DNA of 11,802 nt from Gonium pectorale (Eukaryota; Chlorophyta; Chlorophyceae; Chlamydomonadales; Volvocaceae), in the NCBI GenBank assembly GCA_001584585.1, contig LSYV01000181.1:54133-65934 (forward strand), read 5' to 3'. Under the pieces are notes generated by a model. It was not told the DNA's origin and ran no database searches. It saw nothing but the letters and a program-made list of their open reading frames with translations. Below, in pieces: positions 1 to 10,100 of the stretch. A program made the position numbers and the translations under genes. Positions within the stretch are counted from its first letter, which is position 1, and each line of letters begins with the position of its first letter.

Positions 1-31
1 CTGGAGGCGGCGGAGTCCACGGCGCCGGCAC

Positions 32-51
32 GGGTTTTTAGGGTTTTAGGG
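32..51 (+). repeat. Two interstitial telomere-like units
   Basis: GGGTTTTTAGGGTTTTAGGG contains one exact TTTTAGGG unit and one unit with an extra T. TTTTAGGG is the telomere repeat of Chlamydomonas-type green algae, while TTTAGGG is common in stramenopiles and plants. Two units are too few to claim a former telomere end. Confidence 0.4.
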
Positions 52-105
52 TAAGCAGCCCGATCGTACCGTGCCGTACGTGCACTGGGCAGCGGCGGTA
101 GAGGA

Positions 106-152
106 GTCGGCGGGTAGATTGACGGGGTCATACATGTATGTATGGGGTTCGC
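106..152 (+). repeat. Imperfect direct repeat, copy 1
   Basis: This 47-base copy starts GTCGGCGGGTAGA and ends TATGGGGTTCGC. It matches the stretch at 529-571 at nearly every base apart from two substitutions and an extra CATA. The flanks of the two copies are unrelated, so it is a short dispersed repeat and not part of a longer duplication. Confidence 0.75.
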
Positions 153-528
153 GGGATGGAATGTACGGTACACCGGCGTGGACGCCATCAGCCTCTGGAC
201 CTCTTCTCATCAGCAGCCTGGGGGTCACTAGTAGGGATGCTCAACAGTGCTGCTATGACCTAGCTACACGGTCACGCTGTGCGCATGCTTAACGACGACA
301 TTGTCTCCCCCAGACGGCAGCTGGAGCGAGGTCGCCCCCCCCCATCAGGCAACCCTGAGGGGACATAGGTCGCTAGCAGCCCACCTCGCGTGGGCACCAT
401 CTTTCACTGCGGTGGCGGGCGGTGTACAGGAACTTGGTAATACCAGGCTCCTCACCACAGCCCACCCCCTTAATACACGCCTCGGTGCGCGACCGGGCGT
501 AACACAATATTCTTATTACTAGTGTTTT

Positions 529-571
529 GTCGGCGGGTAGATCGACGGGGTCATGTATGTATGGGGCTCGC
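529..571 (+). repeat. Imperfect direct repeat, copy 2
   Basis: This is the 43-base partner of 106-152, about 423 bases downstream and in the same orientation. The first 12 bases (GTCGGCGGGTAG) also recur at 1211-1222, and a weaker GGCGGGTAGA lies in the intron near 10122. Function unknown. Confidence 0.75.
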
Positions 572-816
572 AACAACCATGTGGTCCGCCTGTAAGGGCT
601 GCTGCTGTAGTACGGACATGGAACGAACACGGCACGTGCGCAAGCCCCCCTCTCTCTCGAGCCGGCGCGTACCTCCGCCCGCTGTTGATTAAAGCAGCCC
701 CAACAACGGCCTCTCGCCCCCCCAGCCCCCCCCCTGCCCGTGCATCCGCCGCGTCAAGCAGCGGACCGCCCCCCTTCATTCCTAGCCGGCGCCATCGCCG
801 CATCCATCGCCGTACA

Positions 817-830
817 CCCCCCCCCCCCCC
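817..830 (+). repeat. Poly-C run, 14 bases
   Basis: An uninterrupted run of 14 C, in a stretch (about 640-850) of generally C-rich sequence in the 3' flank. Its length is likely to vary between individuals and to be error-prone in sequencing. Confidence 0.9.
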
Positions 831-1330
831 GCTTCCAGAGCCGTCGGCGTGGTCACCGCCGCTGCGTGCCATGGATGCATGGAACAGTGAGTCCGCTGAC
901 GATTGCTCGCAGTGGATGCTGCACAGAAACCCAGCGCAAAGAAACACAGCGCAACTAACGAGCCCACTATACCACATGACCACATGCTCCGTACGCTCTT
1001 GACCCCGCCCGGGCTACGTCCCGCCCCCGACAATCCCCAAAGTCACCCAGTATGCACACCGTTGGTACGGTACATGCATGCATGTACGGCTTTCTGTGAT
1101 CCCCTCGGTGTACGGTGCTTCGTCACGTCATAGGATGTGCATGTAGGTTTATGTGTGTTCACGGAGGCAACCAACGCAGGCATTCACAGGTGTATGTATG
1201 TGGCGTTGGCGTCGGCGGGTAGGTGGCTGAGGCATCAGCAGCGGCAGGCAGGTAGATGCATACATGCATGCAAGTGCAAGCGAGTGGTGTGTGTGCGTGT
1301 GTGCGGGATTGAGAGAGGTCAAGTAAGCAT

Positions 1331-1346
1331 GGGTGGGTGGGTGGGT
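1331..1346 (+). repeat. GGGT microsatellite
   Basis: Four perfect GGGT units within GT-rich sequence (about 1280-1350). Could form a G-quadruplex. No coding role seen. Confidence 0.9.
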
Positions 1347-1585
1347 GTACACGTAGCAAGTATGATAGCCTGCACGCACGCACGCGCCGCCGCAGCGTTT
1401 AAATGTTCGTTCTCGCCGCCCCGGTGTTGCCGCCCCCGCCCCCGCCTCGCAGGCCCTGCGTGCCACGGCCCGCCCCCGCACTGCTGCTGCGTCCGAGGGT
1501 AGGCGTGAGTGCTGCCTGCTGCCTGCCTGCCCGACGACCGCATGCAGACTCATTGCCGCCGGGGATTGCTGGGAGGAGCGTGCAC

Positions 1586-1612
1586 GACAGACAGACAGAC
1601 AGACAGATAGAC
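1586..1612 (+). repeat. GACA microsatellite
   Basis: About six tandem GACA units, the second last changed to GATA. It lies in the non-coding 3' flank. Confidence 0.9.
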
Positions 1613-2036
1613 GGCCCCGGGCTTCATACATCACATGCTATCTAGGCAGGGTAGGGCAGGTAGGGGCGGCCATACATGCTCTCTATCTATACATAGGCGC
1701 GCCACCGCCGCCGCAAAGACATCCAAAGCAAACATAACCAAGACCAGCAGCACTCAGGGGGCAGCAGTCGGGGAGCTTGCAGGCGTACGTCGTAAGATCC
1801 ATCTCGGCCCGACGACGTAGAAGCGACCACCTTTCGATCGGCCTTCCATCCAGAGGCAGAGCTGCAGAGGTCCCAAGCTACAAGAGCCTGCATGTAAGGC
1901 GACCCCTTCGTTCGCCCCCACAACCAGTGCCACACAGAAGGATAAAGCCCAGCCAGCCACAGGATAACGCAGCGCAGCCCAGCGGCAGCCGCTGTTGGAC
2001 ATAAACCGCCCCCACCATCCGACAAACGAGGACCCC

Positions 2037-2054
2037 GATCGATCGATCGATCGA
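2037..2054 (+). repeat. GATC microsatellite
   Basis: Four and a half units of the palindromic GATC. Each unit is a restriction and adenine-methylation type site, but nothing here shows that this matters. Confidence 0.9.
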
Positions 2055-2476
2055 GTCGCACCCACCCACCATACACCCCCAGCCCAGCCAGGCGCTGTCT
2101 ACGGCGAGGTGCCTCATCAATCACCACCGCCGGTTGGCCTCTTGTGAAGGGTACATAGATAGAGGTAGGGGGCACCCCACCCCTCGGTCCTATACATGGG
2201 CGGTTTGCCCCTTGAGCCCGTGGACTCCCGCCCCCCCCCTCCATCTCCACCCGCCTAGCGGAAACATCTTCCCTCCCCCCCTTCCCTCCCCTATGCCACC
2301 GCCTCTACTGGCATCCGCCGCCTCCCCCAGCAGCCAGCTAAGCCGACCAGCGAGCGGTGGCCGGGTTGTGGTCGTCGGGGCGGCAGGTAGGGTCGCTACA
2401 TCTGGGGCCGGGGGAGCGCACATCGATTGCCAAGCCGCGTGCGGCTAGATGGCCCCCATCCGTTGCTGCCACATAT

Positions 2477-4108
2477 CTATCCGCTCCTCCAGCTTTGCAG
2501 CAAGGTAACAACACCGGAATGGCCATTCTGTGCGGCAATGGCCAGCGCCGTCTCGCCAGCCTGTGGGATTTCAGGGGAGGGTGCACTCAGACAGAATAAA
2601 TCATACCAAAACAATAAGAGGCGAGTGGAAATATGTATGGCATGTCTATGTCTATTAAACCAATTCCTGCCTCCGTACCTGCTCCCCCCTCCTGCTGCCG
2701 GCTGAGGGACATGCTGTCGTACGCTACAGGCGAGGCAGCGCTGATGCACGCAGCTAGGAGAGGGGCAGGAGACCCCCGCCCCTTAACACTCATATGAACG
2801 ACGACGGCTGATCCTCGGCCCGCCCTCCTTCCCACGTCCACACCCGCCCCACCCCTGCTGCCAGAAGACGACCGGCACCTCGCTCCCACTGACTACAACA
2901 CAACACCGCCGCCACCGCCAACGCCCGGGCGCACCTTCGTTGCCGCCTCCTTCTTGGCGCCCGCCTGCAGCAGCGCCCGAACGGCCTCCACGTGTCCGTT
3001 CCGAGCAGCAATGTACAGAGGCGTCGCGCCGTTCTGCGGTCATCATGAACGACACAGACAGGCCGCGGGTGCGTTGGTCGTTGGTTGGTGGTTGATGACC
3101 AGGTACGGTGGTAGTGCGCATTCATGTGGTTGGGTGAAGCAAGCCGGCAGTTGCTCGGTGCAGTAGTACGCAAGGTCAGCAGCAGCTGGCGGCGCAGGGC
3201 CGGTGCGCCGCTGTCCAAATGCTGTCGTACGCTGGCTGTCAGTCAACGGGCGGTACATCGGTGGTGGACCCCGCCCTCCATCCCCGCCCAACACACGACC
3301 CGCGAATGCACGCCCAGACCTATCTGCAAGGGTCTGGCCTAACCGTTTTTCATCAAACTCTCACCTTGTCTCTATGCTCCGTGTCAGCCCCCTTGTCCAG
3401 CAGCATCAGCACGTCCACCGTGTCCCTTCTCTCGACCGCCTGGTGGAGGCCATCGCCCCCCTGACGACGTTGCAAGGAAGGGCAGCACCCAGCAGCCAGA
3501 TGGGATTGAGGGCGGCATACATGGATGGGAAGAGGCAGTTCAGGCAGGGCTGGGACTGACTGCCCCCACCAAGCATTGCATGTTTATGTCGTCAAGCCAG
3601 CTAGCTCTAACCACCAAAGAAATGCAATACATCACACACATACACGATGGTAATGGTTGAGATTTTGATTGCCGGACCGTGCCTACCTTGGATGTGACCG
3701 CTAGCTTGCCAAGCTTGTCAAAGAGGCCCAGCGGCTTGTAGCGCTCAAGCAGCTTGGCGACCTCCCCGTAGCCGAACTGCATGGCCACATCCAGGGCCGT
3801 CATGCCACCCTGAAGGCAAGCAACACACAGAACAAAACACATCAAAAGGGATGCATACATGATCATTATTGGTACGGTCTCTAGCGGTACAAGGACTGCC
3901 GCATACAGCCACGCATAAGCCAGTCCGGCCCAGCATTATTCCAGCGGTCTCTCAGGTTGTCGGGGATTCCTTTCAGCAGCTCGAGGGGATGGGTGAGGTC
4001 ACACGTGCAGACCTTGACCTCATCCTTCTTGGCGCCCGCCTTGAGCAGTTGATGGACCTTCAGCAGGTCACCATCTGCGGCTTCGCACATGAGCTGGGTC
4101 CAGCCGGC
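2477..4108 (-). CDS. Ankyrin repeat array, five repeats, one per exon, with stop codon
   Basis: Five exons each encode one ankyrin repeat and all are phase 0 at both usable ends: 4108-4013 (AGWTQLMCEA..., 32 codons), 3809-3687 (GGMTALDVAM..., 41 codons, with an extra GLFDKLGKLAVTSK tail), 3460-3365 (GGDGLHQAVE..., 32), 3033-2935 (NGATPLYIAARNGHVEAV..., 33) and 2560-2477 (AGETALAIAAQNGHSGVV..., 27 plus TAG). Each shows the G-T-L--A---G----V--LL core and most end in Ala-Gly-Ala plus charged residues before the donor. The third repeat is the most degenerate (DGLHQAVERRD). The final repeat is cut short and ends in SWRSG, so it probably caps the array. Ankyrin repeats bind proteins, so this is the likely partner-binding end. 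The 4013 donor (GTCTGC) is weak, but it alone keeps phase and repeat length. If it is not used, the frame runs 44 more codons to a stop at 3881. Confidence 0.88.
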
Positions 4109-7100
4109 CTGCAGGGATGTGGGGGGGGGGATACCCAGGGGCTAATCATGCGGGCCTCATCCTCCACCTAACATCGCTGCAGCTCCTTGCCAGTTACGAC
4201 AACTGTACCCATCGTTTAGACAATGGCATCAACATACCCATGGACAGATTATGTGTCCTTGAGGGTCGATCCCTGCATGCATGCGCATGTGCAAAACACA
4301 CCTACCCGGTTGGCGAGGTTAGCACTTGGCTGCTCCTGCTTGCCCCCAGTCTCCCATTGCGGCTTGCTTGTGCTTGCTGTCCCTCCTGCTGCAGCGCCGG
4401 TGCTGACTTTGGCCTGTGGGCTGGCCCAGAGCACCCTCCCTCCCTCCGCCACACACGGCTGGAGCCCGGCCCAGTCGTCCTGAGGGTCCACCTTTTTCAG
4501 AAATGCATGGAATTGACGAATGGATTCCGCCACCTGCAGGTATGAATAATGCATGGTGCACGCACAGTGCGATTGGGCATGGTGTCATGGGAAGGTCTGC
4601 TTCGTTCTCTAGATGTCTTCAAGTGGCCGCCGTGGGGAAGGCCACCATGGATGCGTACAGATGCACTCATTGTCATATGACGAAAGCATTGCAGGTGACC
4701 GGGGCATGTGTATGTGCCGCCAAGACAACGCACTCCCTAGCACCTCTAGCATTCTCATGATAACCATGGCCATCAGGCAGGGACGATTCATATGAAGCCC
4801 ACCAGCAGGCGATTTGTTAGCTTCACAGGATGACTTCATGTCCCACGTCACCTTTTTTTACATGCACCGCCACCACGTGCATGGGTGGCTGGTGTGGACG
4901 GCTGCAGCGCCCTGCACCTGCACCCACCTGCTGGGCTGGTGGGCCCCCCATCGCGGCGACGCTTATGCACGCGAAGTCTTCCACGTTGTTCTTCACAGTG
5001 AGGAGCTTCCGCACGACCGCCATTTCATCATGTCCGATCGCTGGGATGATTGGCAGAAAGCACTTGGCGAGTCTGGCCGCGAAGTTGGCCGCCGACAAGA
5101 TCCTGAAGCCCACCAGCATGGCCGACATCAGCTTCACCATCCGGACCTTGTTTATGAGGTAGCCGGTTCCCTGCCGCTCGCCGCTCAGCTGGCAGACCAG
5201 GAACAGCCGGAACTGGTCGCAGGCAAGGCGCTCCAGCAGGGAGGGCGTGGAGCAATCATCCTGCATGCAAAAATCAGGACATGGACTCGCGTTCAGTCGA
5301 GTTTAGTTTGCTCCCATCAAGTAAGCCTAGGTCAGTGTACGGCAGTTAGAATATACTACAACAATGCAGACAACTACGGTGAGTGGTGTGTACTGCCTCA
5401 TAGATCGCATGTACTGCTGCAGCCGTGTTCTCAAATGATGAAGCAACCATCGCTTGCACCTTGCTGGGCACCATGCATGTTGGAGTAGTTGTAACTGGCA
5501 GTCATACGCGTGCTGGTTGCAACACCCATGCAGGCAGGCAAAGCAAGTGGAAGCCACTCACCTTCAGCCATGCCACGATGAAGTTGAGAAACGGCTTTGA
5601 TGCGGTAGGTTTCTCCGGCAGAATGACAAATGTATGTGGGCAGGGCTTGGTGGCCAAATCGATGCTCATCTGCTCCAGCCTCTTGATGAGTTCCTGGTTG
5701 ATAAGCACGTTCTCCTTAATTACCTGGACATCCTGCCGCATCGGGTCGTATGTCTTTGCAATGCCGCCCCCCAAAAATGGTTGCTGTGTGGCTCCTTTGG
5801 TTGTGCACCGGAGATGTGGGTCCACCTGTTTGGTTCCACACAGAATACACAGGGCAGTGTACGTCTCTAATCCAGCATACCAAAGCTTGCTCATGACAAG
5901 ATACATACCATCAGGAGCTTGCGCAGCAGGCTGACTGCATTCTTGGACACATAACTGTCCGCTTGTGCTTCAAGGCGCTTCACTATCCCGTCAACCGCGG
6001 ACTGCTCAATGCGACCCAGGGCCGTGAATGCCTCTGGCAAAGCCATGTCAGCTGCTCCAGGGAGCACCGCATTGATGAAGGTGTCCCCCTGTTAGCCATA
6101 CCATGCAGCGTGGGGCGGGGGGCGTTGTGTGATGAGGTGGATGTCGGGGCATAAGACACCACACCGCTGCCCAGCAATGGCACATGAACTAACAGCGACT
6201 GCAACACCATCTAGCTTCAAGCAGCGCTTGCTGGAAGAACTTCTGGAGGACAGCCATTGAGGTCCACCACAGCTAGCAGAGCCGTATGTACGTGGCATCC
6301 CAAGCGGCCCTTCCCCGTATCTGGCATCATGCACCCATGCCCCTTCGTTCCCCTAGCTCAGATGATGAGCCATACACTGAACCGCTATGTTTCATGCGAG
6401 CACATATCTTTGGGGAGGTGGTGGAGCTTACCGTCAGTAGGTTGTAGAGGATGCAGCCCAGGGCCCAGACGTCAACAGCGGGCGCTGCGATGGGGGCACC
6501 CCCCCTGGCGTACACCGCAGCCACCTCGGGTGCGCAGGTCTCCAACGTGGTGCCCTGTCCGGATGGATATGGATATGGATTATGGATGGATGGATGGATG
6601 CACTCCTTTGAAACAACCCAGACGTGGTTTGCATTCTGATGGTGTCTATTTGCCTGTGCCTGTGCTCAACTGTACATGCACCAGGTTTTGCAAGTGGAAG
6701 AAAAGCAAGGAAGCCGCTACATGCAGGGACCGGAGTCATACGTCGTACAAAACCCGGACTGGTAAACAACCCTAACTTCCTGCCCCATACCTGTATGACC
6801 AGTTCCTCAGGCCAGCACATCTCTAAAGCCCAAGTCAAGTAAGCAGTAATTGGCAGTAGCAAGTGGTTAGGATGCTGCTGGTAGTGGCTAGTATTGGTTG
6901 ACAACCCCACACCACATGCACGCTGCTACGCCTACCGTCATTGGCTCGCCCTCCTTGCTGCTGCGTTCAAAGTCGGTCAGCTTGAACGAGCTCCCATCCT
7001 TGAACAGCAGAACGCTGGAGGGCTTCAGGTCGCAGTGCACCCAGCAATTGGAGCGATTGTGCATGTAGCTGGCTGCCGCGACCAGCTGGTCCATGATGTG

Positions 7101-10100
7101 TGCCGCCATGTGATGGCTGCACCGGATGTGGTCCGCCTCGAGGCTGTCCAGCTTGTCCTGGCGGCGGGCATTGCAGCGAGGCAGGGATGGCATGCATGCA
7201 TGGGCGGGAGCGTGAGGTTCATCACAGCGCTTTGTATGTACTTGGGGACACGCATGCAGACGCGTGATCGCCATGCAGCAAGGAAGCAGCCCTCTGTACG
7301 GAACCAAGCAGGTCATCATGTGCTTATCACGCCCCATAGCAGCACCCTCTCGACTATACCAAGCTGCACCTGAAGGGATTCGTCTGCCCATTCCAGCACA
7401 AGGGCGTACGGGGTCCCCGGCTCTTGTGCGGGGTCATCAAAGACACAGCCCTGCCAGTTCCTCGGGTCCGCAAATGTCACGATGCGGTCCGTGTCCCTCA
7501 GCTCCAAGTTCAATATCTGCGAGGCACCGAGCAAGCACAAGACCTGTGGTATCATGCATGCAATCAATGCAGCGTGCATGTGGCGACCAGCGAGACGCTG
7601 GTGGGCGGCTCGGCACGGGGCTATGCATGTGTGCCGTATGTGTGCGCATGGTCGTGGCTTTGTGCCACTGGTAGTGGCGTATTGACGCACTACACCATCG
7701 GTTGTTAGACTTAGTCAGATTGCCGACATGTCTTATTCTGGTTACTGAAGCTTGCTGGTCACAGGCGACCGTTGTCACCGGTGACACTGCTACCCTGCAA
7801 TGTGTGCAAGCCTGTTGGCCTACCACTGGACGGCGCCACCCTTCAAGGCAGGCCAAGGGACCTCATGGCTTTATTTGGCAGTACTGCCGCCAAGCTCATG
7901 AACACAGTAAATGGAGACCGCTAGTTATGTAACAGCCAAAAGACCTAGCATTGGAAAGGTGCCCCAGCCAAACAATACCACCTGCGTCGGAAACAGTCCA
8001 CGATAATACCGTGAGATATGCACATACCGCTACTAGGCGCCCGGTCTCTGAGTTGCTTGCTGGCGCTCTTGGGATCAAGGTTCCCCTTAGTTACCGACAC
8101 ATCTTACGCGTGGCTGGGATCGAGTTTTCAAAATTAAATTATGAGACCAGTAGCGGAGTTGGAAGTCGCTCTATCTGTGTTTGTCTAGATCCACCGGCAG
8201 TTCTCACCAACACCACGCATCATACAGAAGCCAAAGGGGCCGAAGCAGGTGGGCGGGGCATACGGGGCCGCAGGTACGCATGAGGGGGGCATCCATTGCA
8301 ACAAAAAAAGGCTCCCAGGGTGAGGGCCATGGGGCGTGGCGGCATCCATCCAAACGCAATACGTGGCCCCAAACAAGGGGGTTGGCTGTGGGCGGGGGCT
8401 CTACAATTGAAGGGGCGGTGGCCCGCTTTGGTGTGCGGGGATAGTGGCAAGGGCGTGGGATATCGGGGCGGGCAGGCAGCAAGGCGTCCCATGTTGTGCC
8501 TTCGCCCTGGGAGATCGGCGGGCATGGAGAACACGGGGGAGGGGGGGGGTCCACCATAATCCAGCACAGACTCAGGTGGGGCAGCTTCCAGCTTCCAGCG
8601 GGTTCCCCGAAGCCCAAAGCCCCATCATTTACGTAACACACTTACATCCCTCGTCTTGTTACGTTTGTCCTCGGCCTTGAAGAACTTGATGGCGACAGTT
8701 TTATCGCTCTTCTGGTCGAACGCCTCTTTCACAACTCCGTCCGAACCAGCACCATGAGCCTCTGATCGGAGCAGGAACCTGCCGCCAAGGGAGACACTCA
8801 CTTATACAAGTCACCAGACAACCATAAAGGATCTGTTCTAGGGATTTTACGCATATACGCACCTGTTCTCATAGCATTTTTCTGCGGCGCCTGCAGGGCT
8901 TGGCAGGCGGTCCAACGATCCCACCTGCAAAGAAGGGGTGCCTGATGTATCACACATGATGCACGTCATACATACGCAAAGAATGATCACCAAGAATGAC
9001 AGGCAGGACGGATCCTAGCCCCCAGCCCACCCACCCTACTCTGTGGGCGCAGTCTGAGTTTGAATGACAGGCTCTTGTACACCCGCCCGGTGGTATGCGG
9101 CCTTACTTGGAGGAAAGCAAGATTCCCACCCCCATCTATTGGAACCCAGTTCCACACTCAAGAGCACCAATACTGCGGTCGCAAAGTATTTGAAGGCGCA
9201 TTGTAGTGCGTCAGTGCACATCCCTCCATCCCCAACACACGCATCCACGCATGGCACTGACACCCAACCTTGACATGCCAAACGCCGCATAGATGCCACA
9301 CTGATTTGCGGGTGTACCTACCAGTTGCCCCTGCCACAAGGAAACCCACCTCCGCTACCTCCACACTGCCGATCGGACCAGGTTGGTGCTGCAGCAGCGG
9401 CTCCTGCCTCGGCAGTGCCTCGTTGACCCCCATCACAACCTCCAGTGCCTCCAGCGCCGTCCTTGCGCTTGGTCGCTCACCCGGCTCGGACCGCAGGCAT
9501 GCGTGCAGCAGCGTCTGCAGTGCTGGTGGGAGGCCGCTGGCTGGGATGTCGGGGGCGTCGTGCTCCACCACCACCTTTGGAGCCGGAGAAGGGAGGGAGA
9601 GAGGGTGAATGAAACACGATGCCGCCTGTACATGCAAACAACAAGCCAGTCCTACATACCTTGGCGTAGATCTGACCCACGTTGCACCCGGACCAGGGCA
9701 CCTGGCCGTCCAGCAGGTGCAGCAGGGTGGCCCCCAGAGCCCACATGTCGCACTGGGGCGTGATGTGGCTGCCGGAGTTGAACTGCTCAGGAGCCCTAAT
9801 CGTGGAACATGGAGGCCACATGCGGGCGGGGTAGGGAAGCGATGCTGTTGAGTAACTGTGATCGATGAATGCCATCTGATTGGATGGATCGATCAGCCTT
9901 GCGATCTCAGTTGGACGATTAAAATCAGCCTGGTTTTGGACCTTCATCCTAAACTGTGACGGGGGAAACCTGCGGGTTTTCAAATTTGAAGGTCGTCCAG
10001 GGGCAGGGTAAGCAAACGGGTCCTATTTAAACGCCGCCCGGACTATATACAGGGCCTAAGGGTCTGGGTTTAAACCCTAACACCCTAGACTACAGGACCG

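Larger units (their letters stand above)
1..2476. other. 3' flank / intergenic DNA without a supported gene
   Basis: This stretch follows the stop codon of the kinase-ankyrin gene on the minus strand. Open frames on both strands are short, low in complexity (Pro-, Ala-, His- or Cys-rich from C-runs and CATG/TGCA steps) and lack recognisable domains or consistent splice borders. It presumably includes the 3' UTR next to 2476, but I see no clear AATAAA or TGTAA poly(A) signal on the minus strand close to the stop. It holds the short repeats listed separately and several CATGCATG palindromes, for example near 1076. Confidence 0.6.

Noticed and set aside
519..983. Minus-strand open frame starting with a hydrophobic, signal-peptide-like stretch
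   Set aside because: The hydrophobic start is short and Cys-rich, and the rest is Gly/Arg low complexity from the opposite strand of the C-runs. No splice or domain support.
553..1002. Plus-strand open frame of 149 codons, Pro/Ala/Arg-rich
   Set aside because: It is driven by C-runs and contains the C14 homopolymer. It has no domain, no consistent codon pattern, and overlapping open frames exist on both strands.
2037..2054. GATC cluster as a regulatory or methylation site
   Set aside because: It is a simple four-base microsatellite among several others, with nothing to tie it to a promoter or origin.
1687..2250. Minus-strand open frame of 187 codons in the 3' flank
   Set aside because: Composition is Gly/Arg/Trp-rich and includes the GATC microsatellite as Ile-Asp-Arg-Ser. 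No recognisable fold, and it follows the stop codon of the main gene.
4814..5488. Plus-strand open frame of 224 codons, the longest in the window
   Set aside because: It is the antisense shadow of the FRLFLVC exon (5260-4928). The minus-strand reading has the conserved landmarks and clean GT-AG borders.
6192..6272. Helix-like minus-strand stretch SMAVLQKFFQQALLEA as an extra exon
   Set aside because: It has an acceptor, but no donor in phase 0 before a stop, while the flanking exons join directly in phase 0.
7951..8283. Plus-strand open frame of 110 codons in the long intron
   Set aside because: No recognisable domain or motif, and no matching splice sites. The different base composition is reported as a finding without calling a gene.
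9107..9173. Candidate extra exon between the two kinase domains (VLVLLSVELG)
   Set aside because: It begins in phase with the GTAGGT donor but ends in phase 1, and the next exon then hits a stop.
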